A DNA stretch of 52,957 nucleotides from an uncultured Spirochaetales bacterium. Its GTDB lineage: Bacteria > Spirochaetota > Spirochaetia > Sphaerochaetales > Sphaerochaetaceae. The first letter of the stretch is position 1, and every line of letters starts with the position of its first letter. The DNA is taken from the NCBI GenBank assembly GCA_934247875.1, contig CAKQJZ010000003.1:1-52957 (forward strand), in the 5' to 3' direction. The position numbers were made by a program, and so were the translations under genes. Under the pieces are notes generated by a model. It made no database searches, was not told the DNA's origin, and saw nothing but the letters and a program-made list of their open reading frames with translations. Shown here piece after piece: positions 22,560 through 30,108 of this stretch.

Positions 22560-22765
22560 TGGAAACTATCGATTGCAGAGGACTTAGCTGTCCAGAACCA
22601 GTTGTAAAAACAAAGAAAGCACTTAAAGCTCATCCAGAGGGCTGCATAGTAGTTGTAGATGATAGAGCTGCGTCAGAGAATGTACCACGCTTTGCTAAAG
22701 CATCTGGATATAAAGTAGATTCTGCATTCAAGGATGGGGAATGGACACTGAAGATCGAGAATTAA
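22559..22765 (+). CDS. yedF: YedF: TusA-like sulfur/selenium carrier, single domain
   Basis: A 68-residue protein of the TusA/SirA fold. It starts METIDCRGLSCPEPVVKTKKAL; the Cys of the CPEP motif (Cys11) is the chalcogen-carrying residue. Many SDMH-linked YedF proteins are about 200 residues, with a second DsrE-like domain; here only the TusA part is present and the following gene encodes a separate DUF3343 protein. It probably relays selenium or sulfur from YedE or the desulfurase to SelD or XdhC-type factors (inference). The ATG at 22559 overlaps the yedE stop; AGGAGAG precedes it. Its end overlaps the next gene by 25 nt. Confidence 0.88.
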   Translation: METIDCRGLSCPEPVVKTKKALKAHPEGCIVVVDDRAASENVPRFAKASGYKVDSAFKDGEWTLKIEN

Positions 22766-22980
22766 AGGTTGCAACCTTTCATAATCAATACGGTGCACTT
22801 CAGTTCAGGCGCAGGGTAGAGAACGTTAAGCTTCGCCCTGTGCCTCGCGCTCTCTCATCATCGTGTGGGACTGCAGCTTTTTTCTATCAGGACTTTGAAA
22901 AGAGTATGGCTGATGATAATACAGAGGCTGTATATATCAAGAAAGGGGATGAATATGAGCGAATCTGGGAAAATAACTAA
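22741..22980 (+). CDS. DUF3343 small putative Se/S carrier
   Basis: A 79-residue protein. The central pattern ATFHNQYGALQFRRRVEN...LRPVPRALSSSCGTAAFF is typical of DUF3343, a small fold with one conserved cysteine in SSSCG (about Cys43), often annotated as a putative Se/S carrier and found next to selD and yedF. The expected role is passing a selenium or sulfur atom on that cysteine; this is unproven. The start overlaps the yedF end by 25 nt, with AAGGATGGGG upstream, and its end overlaps selD by 26 nt. Such tight overlap argues for one transcript and roughly matched amounts. Confidence 0.8.
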   Translation: MDTEDRELKVATFHNQYGALQFRRRVENVKLRPVPRALSSSCGTAAFFYQDFEKSMADDNTEAVYIKKGDEYERIWENN

Positions 22981-23995
22981 GCTTACTAAGCTTGTAAAGA
23001 CAAGTGGCTGTGCTGCAAAGCTGCCGCCTTCAAAGCTTCATGAGGTAATTGATTCTCTGCCACTTATGACAAGCGAGAAGCTCCTTGGTGGTTTTGAGAG
23101 CTCTGATGATGCGCTGGTTTATAGAGTCAAAGATGATATTGTCGCTATAGAGACTTTGGATTTCTTTCCACCTATGGTAGATGATCCATATATATTCGGT
23201 GAAGTTGCAGCTGCTAATGCGCTTTCAGATATCTATGCAATGGGCGGAGAGCCTGCAGTTGCTATGAATCTTCTATGTTTCCCTTCCTGCCTTGATCTAT
23301 CTGTTATGAGATCCATTCTGGAAGGTGGTCTTGAGAAGGTAAGAGAAGCTGGTGCAGTTATAGCTGGAGGTCATACAATCAGTGATCCGACTCCAAAGTA
23401 TGGGCTCTCTGTTACAGCATTCATGAAAGAAAGTGAAGTCTGGAAGAACAATAGTGCTAAAGCAGGAGATGCTGTAGTGCTTACCAAAGCACTTGGTGTC
23501 GGTATTCTGAATACTGCAATAAAGGGAGAGATGGCAAGCGAGGAGGCTGAGAAGGCAGTTATAGAGTCTATGACAACACTCAATAAGCGTGCGCGTGATA
23601 TTGCAAGGCGATATAAGATAGATGCAGCTACAGATGTCACAGGCTTTGCGCTTGCAGGGCATTCTTATGAAGTCGCATCCTCTTCTGGCGTATCTATCGT
23701 CTATGATACTTCTGCTCTGCCTATTCTTACTGATGCTTTAGAGCTTGCGCGCTATGGGCTCTTGCCTGAGGGTATGTATACTAATCTTGATTATGTTGCT
23801 CCTCATGTTTCTTTCAGTGATTCGCTTACTCAGGAAATGAAGGATTTGGTAGTTACTCCAGAGACTTCTGGAGGCCTATTGTTATTCATGGATAAGAGAG
23901 ACGCAGAAAGCTTTGTCAAAGAATTTGCTCTTCCTTGCTGCCGCATAATCGGTGAAGTTGTCGAGAAGCGTGATAAGGCAGTTATATTTAAATGA
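22955..23995 (+). CDS. selD: Selenophosphate synthase
   Basis: A 346-residue SelD that makes selenophosphate from selenide and ATP. The catalytic pair is Cys19 and Lys22 in TSGCAAKLPP, equivalent to Cys17/Lys20 of the E. coli enzyme; it is a cysteine, not selenocysteine, variant. ATP/Mg motifs are ETLDFFPPMVDDPY, AANALSDIYAMGG and GGHTISDPTPKYG. The frame is open 30 codons upstream, but the ATG at 22955 is favoured because GAAAGGGG ends 6 nt before it and the family starts close to here. With yedE/yedF and yqeB/yqeC, selenophosphate would feed a selenium-containing Mo cofactor rather than only selenocysteine; no selA/selB/selC is in view. Confidence 0.93.
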   Translation: MSESGKITKLTKLVKTSGCAAKLPPSKLHEVIDSLPLMTSEKLLGGFESSDDALVYRVKDDIVAIETLDFFPPMVDDPYIFGEVAAANALSDIYAMGGEPAVAMNLLCFPSCLDLSVMRSILEGGLEKVREAGAVIAGGHTISDPTPKYGLSVTAFMKESEVWKNNSAKAGDAVVLTKALGVGILNTAIKGEMASEEAEKAVIESMTTLNKRARDIARRYKIDAATDVTGFALAGHSYEVASSSGVSIVYDTSALPILTDALELARYGLLPEGMYTNLDYVAPHVSFSDSLTQEMKDLVVTPETSGGLLLFMDKRDAESFVKEFALPCCRIIGEVVEKRDKAVIFK

Positions 23996-23997
23996 TT

Positions 23998-24014
23998 TGC
24001 AACAAAGTGCAACA
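23998..24014 (-). promoter_or_regulatory. Direct-repeat operator motif, site 3 (ygeW promoter, reverse orientation)
   Basis: On the minus strand TGTTGC-ACTT-TGTTGCA. It lies 8 nt upstream of the ygeW -35 box, nearly the same spacing as site 1 at ygfK. Confidence 0.6.
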
Positions 24015-24022
24015 GTTTTTTA

Positions 24023-24051
24023 TTGCAGAGCTCTTATCTCTGTGATAAATT
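24023..24051 (+). promoter_or_regulatory. Probable ygeW promoter
   Basis: TTGCAG (24023-24028), 17-nt spacer, TAAATT (24046-24051). CAGAG/CTCTG (24026-24030/24038-24042) could form a small hairpin within the spacer. GGAGGG (24073-24078) precedes the ATG at 24084. Confidence 0.45.
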
Positions 24052-24083
24052 ATAGTTAGCTTTAATAATTCCGGAGGGCATCT

Positions 24084-25292
24084 ATGGCCAAAACTAAGTC
24101 AGAGATCAAGAAAAGAATTGAAGATCTAAGAAAGCTTGATATTTCAAAAATGTATTTAAACGATTTCTTCCATACATGGAAGGAGAGTGATGATGAGATT
24201 GCTGCAGTTTTTGAAGTTGCAGAAATTCTTCGTGGTCTGAGAGAGAACAATATCTCTACAAAGGTTTTTGATAGTGGACTCGGTATTTCTGTCTTCCGTG
24301 ATAACTCTACAAGAACTCGTTTCTCATTTGCTTCTGCTTGCAACCTTCTAGGTCTTGAAGTTCAGGATCTTGATGAGAAGCTTTCACAGATTGCTCATGG
24401 TGAGACTGTTAGAGAGACATCTAACATGATTTCTTTCATGGCTGATGTTATCGGAATCAGAGATGATATGTACATCGGAAAGGGTCACACATACATGAAG
24501 ACTGTTTCTGAAGCAGTACAGGAAGGCTACAGAGATGGCGTTCTTGAGCAGAGACCTACTCTTGTTAACCTCCAGTGTGATATTGACCATCCAACACAGA
24601 CAATGGCAGACCTTCTTTCTGTAATCAACTACTTTGGTGGTGTTGAGAACCTTAAGGGCAAGAAAGTTGCAATGACTTGGGCTTATTCTCCATCTTATGG
24701 AAAGCCTCTATCTGTTCCTCAGGGTATCATCGGTCTCTTTACAAGATTCGGCATGGATGTTGTTCTAGCTCATCCAGAGGGATATAACGTAATGAGCGAT
24801 GTTGAGGAAGTTGCTAAAGAGAATGCTAAGAAGTCTGGTGGCTCATATAAGAGAGTCAACTCAATGGAAGAGGCATTCAAGGATGCAGATATCGTATATC
24901 CAAAGAGCTGGGCTCCATTTGCAGTAATGGAAGAGAGAACTAAGCTCGTAGAAGAGGGTAAGTTCGATGATCTTAAGGCTCTTGAGAAGAGATGTCTTGA
25001 GAACAATGCTAAGTTCAAGAACTGGACTTGCACAGAAGAGCTTATGAAGACAACTAAAGACGGTAAGGCTCTTTACATGCACTGCTTGCCTGCAGACATC
25101 ACAGGCGTAAGCTGTAAGGAAGGCGAAGTTGAAGCTTCTGTATTCGATCGCTATCTGGTTCCTCTTTATAAGGAAGCTAGCTATAAGCCATATGTAATTG
25201 CAGCTATGATTGTTCTTGCTAAGTTCAAGGATCCAGCTTCTATTCTCGAAAAGCTTTTGGATGCTGATAAGAACAGAATTCTAGAGTGCTAA
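24084..25292 (+). CDS. ygeW: YgeW: knotted carbamoyltransferase
   Basis: A 402-residue member of the aspartate/ornithine carbamoyltransferase superfamily, YgeW branch (E. coli YgeW is 396). The carbamoyl-phosphate motif is DNSTRTRFSF (about 74-83), with HPTQTMADLL near 172 and the C-terminal MHCLPADI near 333. YgeW proteins have a knotted second domain and an unidentified amino substrate. In purine-degrading bacteria the reverse (phosphorolytic) reaction would yield carbamoyl phosphate for ATP by carbamate kinase; no carbamate kinase gene is in this window. It is transcribed alone from its own promoter carrying the same direct-repeat motif as ygfK and xdh, and ends at a strong terminator. Confidence 0.94.
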   Translation: MAKTKSEIKKRIEDLRKLDISKMYLNDFFHTWKESDDEIAAVFEVAEILRGLRENNISTKVFDSGLGISVFRDNSTRTRFSFASACNLLGLEVQDLDEKLSQIAHGETVRETSNMISFMADVIGIRDDMYIGKGHTYMKTVSEAVQEGYRDGVLEQRPTLVNLQCDIDHPTQTMADLLSVINYFGGVENLKGKKVAMTWAYSPSYGKPLSVPQGIIGLFTRFGMDVVLAHPEGYNVMSDVEEVAKENAKKSGGSYKRVNSMEEAFKDADIVYPKSWAPFAVMEERTKLVEEGKFDDLKALEKRCLENNAKFKNWTCTEELMKTTKDGKALYMHCLPADITGVSCKEGEVEASVFDRYLVPLYKEASYKPYVIAAMIVLAKFKDPASILEKLLDADKNRILEC

Positions 25293-25312
25293 TCTGCGCT
25301 TGTTGAATCATT

Positions 25313-25340
25313 GGAGAGGTTTAGTCCTCTCCATTTTTTT
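25313..25340 (+). terminator. Intrinsic terminator of ygeW
   Basis: GGAGAGG (25313-25319) / CCTCTCC (25326-25332), 6-nt loop, then A and seven T. Confidence 0.93.
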
Positions 25341-25358
25341 GTGCCATTATAATTGCAT

Positions 25359-25395
25359 TAAAAAAGGGTATTACAAACAGTCTTGCAATACCCTT
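25359..25395 (-). terminator. Intrinsic terminator of the radical SAM operon
   Basis: AAGGGTATT (25364-25372) and AATACCCTT (25387-25395) form a perfect 9-bp stem. On the minus strand the stem is followed by a T-run. It sits 20 nt past the stop of the radical SAM gene. Confidence 0.85.
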
Positions 25396-25414
25396 ATTCG
25401 CTTACCTGATGAAG

Positions 25415-26815
25415 TTATTTGGAATTCTCGATTATCTTCTTCTCGATAGCTTCTCTTTCAGCCTTTGTCTTTTCTTTCTCTGCTAGTCTTTCTTTCCAGA
25501 GCTTATCAGCAACAGGCGCCCAATCTTTTGCGTATTTCTCGCACTTAGCGCAAAGATGCTCAACGCTCTCTGGGCTTTCAAGGTCTGTTGAATGTGCACC
25601 AGTCTGGTTTACGATAGCTGTGATAGCTCCTGGGTTCTCAAGCATAGGACATGGCTGAAGCATGTTCTTATTGAATGGCTGATGATCATGATAAGCCTTG
25701 AATAGAGGCTTCTGAAGCGCATCAATGAGCTTGTCTTTTCTGATGTTTGAATCAGCATAGTGAATGAATACACATGGGTCGATATCGCCATTAGCATTGA
25801 TGTGGAGATACTTTCTGCCGCCAGCAATACAACCACCAACGAACTCACCATCATTCTGGAAGTCCATAGCGAATAGAGGCTTCTCAGCTCTGTACTTTCT
25901 CAGTCTATGGAAGATCTCTGTTCTCTGCTCTGGAGTAGGGAGCAGCTCTGGATGTGCATCATTGCCGATTGGCATATAGTGGAAATACCAGATGAAGTAT
26001 ACACCCATCTCGATAAGCTTATCGTAGAACTCTTCAGATGTGATTGAATCGAAGTTCTGTGATGTGTAGCAAGCTGAAATACCATAAACAAGCTTCTTTG
26101 AGTGCAATAGCTCAATAGCTTTGATTACTTTCTGGTAAACACCTTGACCTCTTCTTCCATCTGTTGCCTCTTCAAAGCCTTCAAGAGAGATAGCTGGAAC
26201 AAAGTTCTTTACTCTGAGCATATCATCAGCAAACTTCTCATCGATAAGTGTTGAATTTGTAAAGCATAGGAATACACAATCCTGGTGCTTCTCGCAAAGC
26301 TTGATGATATCATTCTTTCTTACAAGAGGCTCGCCGCCTGTATAGATATACATATGTGTGCCAAGTTCTTTGCCCTGCTTGATGATATCATCGATTTCAT
26401 CAAATGAGAGATTAAGCTTGTTGCCATACTCTGCTGCCCAGCAGCCTGTGCAATGAAGGTTGCAAGCTGAAGTAGGATCTAGAAGGATTGCCCAAGGAAT
26501 GTTGCAATCGAGTTCTTTAGATAGTTCTTGTTCTTCTGCGTATCCAACCATGTTTACATTAACAAAGAAGTTAGTAACAAGGCTTTTGAGTACTGCTGGA
26601 TCTGTATCGCGGAATATTCTGAGAATATAGTCGTGGTAAGGGTTATCTTTGTTGCATACTGCATCTCTGATAAGCCTTCTCTGGGAAACAAGTCTTGTTC
26701 CCATAACTTTGTCTGCAGCATCCATTAGCTTAGGAAGGTTTTCCTCTGGGTTCTTGATTGCATAGTCTAATAACTTGACTAGGCCATACTTTGTAACTGC
26801 TGTTTTAATAGACAT
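25415..26815 (-). CDS. Radical SAM protein with SPASM-like C-terminal cysteines
   Basis: A 466-residue radical SAM enzyme. The cluster motif is CNLHCTGC (Cys118, Cys122, Cys125), followed by the SAM-binding TGGEPLV near 160. The C-terminal region carries several cysteines (VGGCIAGG, GDIDPCVF, QPCPMLENPG, LCAKCEKY) in a SPASM-like pattern that would hold one or two auxiliary 4Fe-4S clusters. A helical N-terminal domain of about 110 residues precedes the barrel. Substrate unknown; such enzymes modify peptides, proteins or sugars. AGGAG lies 8 nt before the ATG, 18 nt after the HD-domain gene, so the two form an operon. It converges on ygeW. No precursor-peptide-like small ORF was recognised next to it. 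Confidence 0.85.
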   Translation of the reverse strand: MSIKTAVTKYGLVKLLDYAIKNPEENLPKLMDAADKVMGTRLVSQRRLIRDAVCNKDNPYHDYILRIFRDTDPAVLKSLVTNFFVNVNMVGYAEEQELSKELDCNIPWAILLDPTSACNLHCTGCWAAEYGNKLNLSFDEIDDIIKQGKELGTHMYIYTGGEPLVRKNDIIKLCEKHQDCVFLCFTNSTLIDEKFADDMLRVKNFVPAISLEGFEEATDGRRGQGVYQKVIKAIELLHSKKLVYGISACYTSQNFDSITSEEFYDKLIEMGVYFIWYFHYMPIGNDAHPELLPTPEQRTEIFHRLRKYRAEKPLFAMDFQNDGEFVGGCIAGGRKYLHINANGDIDPCVFIHYADSNIRKDKLIDALQKPLFKAYHDHQPFNKNMLQPCPMLENPGAITAIVNQTGAHSTDLESPESVEHLCAKCEKYAKDWAPVADKLWKERLAEKEKTKAEREAIEKKIIENSK

Positions 26816-26833
26816 TGTGATTCTCCTATTTAT

Positions 26834-27286
26834 CTATACTATAGTTGTCACTTTTCTCTTGAATAATGTTTCATGCAATGCTGATATTTTATCAGCAATG
26901 CATACTATCCATCCTTCCTTCGATGTCGGAGGGAGTGGTATAAGCGGAAACATATGGCTTCGTATTATATTCGCTTCCTTTTTTGTTATCCTATAATCCC
27001 TGATTGCATTTTTCATTGCAAAGAATGGATGACGGAAGCCATGAAACCTATGCCACTTTTCTTTATTATGCCAATCATAAAGGAAATAGTCATGAAGTAA
27101 AGCGCCCCTGATAAGTGCTTTTTTATCAACATTCAAGTGAAGTGCAGTGCTTAGCTTCAAGCTGAGCCTAGCAACATTGATGCTATGCTCTTCGACACTT
27201 ATTCTGCCATGCTGAATAAAGCGCTTCTCATCTTTGAAATGCCCTTTCTTCTCGAGCTTTCTGACTGTAGACGCAATATATTCCAT
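26834..27286 (-). CDS. HD-domain phosphohydrolase-like protein
   Basis: A 150-residue small HD-domain protein. Metal-ligand candidates are the histidine in EEHSINVARLS (about 33), the HD of LLHDYFLYDWH (about 69-70), H85/H87 in the HGFRHPFF section, and the aspartate in CIADKISAL (about 130). HD proteins hydrolyse phosphate esters of nucleotides or related compounds; the exact substrate is not apparent. It is first gene of the operon with the radical SAM enzyme, with a consensus-like promoter at 27312-27340 and a GAGGAT-type ribosome binding site. The conserved-looking pairing suggests a shared, unknown pathway (inference). Confidence 0.75.
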   Translation of the reverse strand: MEYIASTVRKLEKKGHFKDEKRFIQHGRISVEEHSINVARLSLKLSTALHLNVDKKALIRGALLHDYFLYDWHNKEKWHRFHGFRHPFFAMKNAIRDYRITKKEANIIRSHMFPLIPLPPTSKEGWIVCIADKISALHETLFKRKVTTIV

Positions 27287-27311
27287 CCCTAATCCTCATT
27301 GCCTTGGATTG

Positions 27312-27340
27312 AATATAATAATAGATGACAAAATTCACAA
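27312..27340 (-). promoter_or_regulatory. Promoter of the HD-radical SAM operon
   Basis: Minus strand: TTGTGA (27340-27335), 17-nt spacer, TATATT (27317-27312), about 25 nt before the ATG at 27286. Confidence 0.6.
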
Positions 27341-27393
27341 TGGTTAAAAATAACGTTTTTAGACAAACAGGGCAAAATGGAGTAGTGCTTTGA

Positions 27394-28176
27394 CTATGAG
27401 AGAACCATCTCCATCAAGAGCATAAGCGTGAAGCCGCAGCCAAACATCATTATGCCAATATTTGAGTGCACACCTTCAGACATCTCAGGAATCAGTTCTT
27501 CAATGACTACATATAGCATTGCACCAGCTGCAAAAGAGAGTGTATATGGGATAATCGGAGTCAAGAGAGAAGAAAGCGCTATAGCAAGCAAGGCACCAAG
27601 TGGCTCAACAGCGCCTGAGAGTGTGCCATAAATGAATGATTTTTTCTTTGATGCTCCATCTGCTCTGAAAGGTATAGATACAATCATTCCTTCAGGGAAG
27701 TTCTGTATAGCAATGCCAAGTGCAAGAACTATAGTTGATGTGAGGCTGATTGAAGCTGCGCCGCTTTTGTAGCCTGCATAGAGTATTCCGACTGTCATTC
27801 CTTCAGGCAGGTTATGAAGTGCTATAGCAAGCATCATCTTGATGCTTCGCTTCAGATGAGATCCTTTCAGTCCTTCTTCATCTCCGCTTTGGTGAATATG
27901 AGGAATGAGCTCATCAAGTGCAAGCAAAAACAGAAAACCAATTCAGAATCCGACAAATACTGGCAAGAATTGCAGCTTGCCAAGGTTCTCTGACATATTG
28001 ATTGCAGGAATAATCAGCGAAAAGAATGCTGCTGCAACCATTACACCGGAAGCGAAGCCTGAAAGTGCCTTCTTTGTAGTGATTTTCATCTCTTTATTAG
28101 TAAAGAAGACAGATGCAGAACCAAGTGTGGTTCCGAGAAACGGAATCAATAAACTATATATAAGTGCGTTGTTCAT
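27394..28176 (-). pseudogene. ZIP-family metal transporter interrupted by an in-frame TGA
   Basis: Translation from ATG 28176 gives 77 residues of a ZIP transporter ending VFVGF, then TGA at 27945-27943, then in the same frame IGFLFLLALDELIPHIH and 170 more residues to a stop at 27394. The total of about 260 codons is normal ZIP/ZupT length, and the two metal-binding helices (ALHNLPEGMTVG and QNFPEGMIVS) are intact after the stop. Homologues usually have a tryptophan or aliphatic residue here, so a TGG or TTA to TGA change is the simplest explanation. No hairpin resembling a bacterial SECIS follows the TGA, so selenocysteine is unlikely. A downstream methionine could allow a truncated product. 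GAGG precedes the start. ZIP proteins import zinc, iron or manganese. Confidence 0.75.
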
Positions 28177-28201
28177 AGCTTTGGAAAACCTCGAAATAGT
28201 A

Positions 28202-29314
28202 TTATTCAGAGTAGTCTGGGTCTATATTAAACTCAAAAGTATAATCTTTATAGCACTTAGAGAGAACCTCTTGTGCTCTCTTGGCAAAATCTGCACGGTC
28301 TTTAAGAGAGAACGCTACAACTACATCGAAGTGTACTAGCTTATGTTTGAAGTGTATGTGAAAGCCATGCATTGACAATACGCTTTTATCGATGCATTTC
28401 AGGATTTCAAGCACATCTTCCTTCATTTTGATAACAGTTGGATCTGTATCATTTACAGCATACATTCCAAGTGTGAGATATATGCCCATCTCATCTGCAA
28501 TCTCTTTCTGCGCGTCTGTCATAGCGTCATATATCTTCTCAGCTGTAGCATCAGATGGAACTTCGACATTGCATGTTCCGATTTTCTTCTCAGGGCCATA
28601 TTGATGGATCATCACATCATAGCCGCCGTGTAGTGGTGGATGTTTGTTGATTATTGCTCTGATTCTCGCTACATCCTTCTTCTCAGGTCTTTCTCCAAGA
28701 ATAGATGAGACAGTTGTCTTAAGAGAAGTAATGCCTCCATAGAGAATGAAGAGTGAGACTATGATTCCTGCAATGCCATCAAGTGGAAGAGCTGTGTATG
28801 GAGAGAGCAGAGATGATACAATAGTGATTGTCGCTGATAGGCAATCAGAGAGTGCATCCTTGCTTGAAGCTATAAGTGCTTCGCTGTCATTCTTCTCTCC
28901 AACGCTCTTGTTGATTCTCCAGAGAATAACTTTGAAGACGACTGTCAATGCAATTATTAAGATCATGAATAGAGGAATCTCTAGTTCGCTTTTGTTCAAT
29001 ATTGAATTGACTGAATTCTTAAAGAGCGAGAACGCTGTTACTAGTATTATGAATGAAACGCCTAGCGCAGATAGATACTCAAAACGTCCGTGGCCAAGCG
29101 GATGGCCTTTGTCTGGCTTCTTTGCACCAAGCTTTAAGCCTAAGAGCGTTACAAAAGAAGAGAGAGTATCTGTTGCGTTATTGGCTCCATCAGATATTAT
29201 AGCGACAGAGCGTGATACAATGCCGATAGCAACCTTTATAGCTGCAATTATCAGATTCAGCACTATACCTAGAAGAGTTGTCCTAACAATCTTGTTCTCT
29301 CTGTCATCTTTCAT
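28202..29314 (-). CDS. Cation diffusion facilitator (CDF) metal efflux protein
   Basis: A 370-residue CDF transporter. The membrane part (about residues 1-205) has six hydrophobic helices, with the metal-site motifs SDGANNATDTL (about 37) and SKDALSDCL (about 150) and the GHPLGHGRFEY loop between helices 2 and 3. The C-terminal cytoplasmic ferredoxin-like domain (HPPLHGGYDVMIHQYGP onwards) is followed by an extra module ending FEFNIDPDYSE. It exports divalent cations such as zinc, iron or manganese. The ATG at 29314 is chosen; an upstream TTG at 29320 is also in frame and no Shine-Dalgarno distinguishes them. It lies 25 nt upstream of the ZIP gene on the same strand, so import and export genes would be co-transcribed. 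Confidence 0.88.
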   Translation of the reverse strand: MKDDRENKIVRTTLLGIVLNLIIAAIKVAIGIVSRSVAIISDGANNATDTLSSFVTLLGLKLGAKKPDKGHPLGHGRFEYLSALGVSFIILVTAFSLFKNSVNSILNKSELEIPLFMILIIALTVVFKVILWRINKSVGEKNDSEALIASSKDALSDCLSATITIVSSLLSPYTALPLDGIAGIIVSLFILYGGITSLKTTVSSILGERPEKKDVARIRAIINKHPPLHGGYDVMIHQYGPEKKIGTCNVEVPSDATAEKIYDAMTDAQKEIADEMGIYLTLGMYAVNDTDPTVIKMKEDVLEILKCIDKSVLSMHGFHIHFKHKLVHFDVVVAFSLKDRADFAKRAQEVLSKCYKDYTFEFNIDPDYSE

Positions 29315-29398
29315 AATCAAAAGTTACTTTAGGTTCTTTCGTCTTTGCTTTCAATAGCATAAATAGGTTAGTGTTTTCTAATTCTTTCTTATCTAGTG

Positions 29399-29404
29399 TA
29401 TAAT
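29399..29404 (+). promoter_or_regulatory. -10 box of yqeC, near-leaderless
   Basis: A consensus TATAAT ends 8 nt before the yqeC ATG at 29413, with a poor -35 (TTCTAA at 29376). No Shine-Dalgarno is present. The predicted leader is 0-2 nt. Confidence 0.5.
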
Positions 29405-29412
29405 AATGAGCT

Positions 29413-30108
29413 ATGGAACTTTTTTCTTATTTAGAAGCTGAAATGATCCAAGGAGAACATAGTGTTATCTCGATAACCGGAGGTGGTGGAAAGACGACGC
29501 TGATGATCTCTTTTGGCGAATATCTTAAAAATAAAGGCTACTCTGTACTTCTTACAACAACTACTAAAGTTGCGAATCCTAAGAATGTGGATTATAAAGC
29601 AGATTTCATTTTCTCTGATGAATCTGCTGTCATTGCTCATGATGTTAAAAAAAGCGAGAGCGTCTTTTACGCAGAGCGCAGCATAGACGTTAAAAAGTGG
29701 CAGTCTCCGCGTCTTGAAGTGCTTTCATATCTCACAAAATGCTACGATGTTGTTTTGATTGAAGCAGATGGTTCTAGAGGACTTCCGCTTAAGATTCATA
29801 CAGAGCGAGACCCTGTAATCATAAAAGAGAGTACTGGTGTAATAGGTGTGCTCGGTGCAAAGGCTCTTAATCGGAAAGCTTATGAAGTAGTATTCGGAGA
29901 CGGAAGTGAAAGAGTTGTCGACAAAGCTTATTTAGAAGACTACCTCGAAAATGATGAAGGCATCAGAAAAGGGATGAGAGATGAGTGCAATAATGTCATA
30001 ATCCTAAATAGTGCTGATGAGCTTACTAACGATGAGATAGAGTGCATCAATAGCTGGAATCTTCCTATAAAGCTTGCATCTATCAAAAAGGATATGATTT
30101 ATGTTTGA
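29413..30108 (+). CDS. yqeC: YqeC: selenium cofactor biosynthesis protein
   Basis: A 231-residue P-loop protein. The Walker A variant ITGGGGKTTLM lies near residue 25, the TTTTKVANP switch-like segment near 51, and IEADGSRGLPLK near 117. This pattern is characteristic of the YqeC family that co-occurs with YqeB and SDMHs; it is thought to be needed to make or insert the labile selenium of the Mo cofactor, with unknown chemistry. It starts without a Shine-Dalgarno directly behind a TATAAT box. Its 3' end overlaps the XdhC-YqeB fusion gene by 8 nt, so the two are coupled. Divergent from the CDF gene. Confidence 0.9.
   Translation: MELFSYLEAEMIQGEHSVISITGGGGKTTLMISFGEYLKNKGYSVLLTTTTKVANPKNVDYKADFIFSDESAVIAHDVKKSESVFYAERSIDVKKWQSPRLEVLSYLTKCYDVVLIEADGSRGLPLKIHTERDPVIIKESTGVIGVLGAKALNRKAYEVVFGDGSERVVDKAYLEDYLENDEGIRKGMRDECNNVIILNSADELTNDEIECINSWNLPIKLASIKKDMIYV

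Noticed and set aside
24015..24083. Regulatory RNA before ygeW
   Set aside because: Only a 5-bp CAGAG/CTCTG stem within the promoter spacer, too small and badly placed.
27910..27945. Selenocysteine insertion at the ZIP TGA
   Set aside because: The sequence after the TGA has only a weak 5-bp stem starting about 30 nt downstream, without a SECIS-type loop. ZIP transporters are not known selenoproteins.
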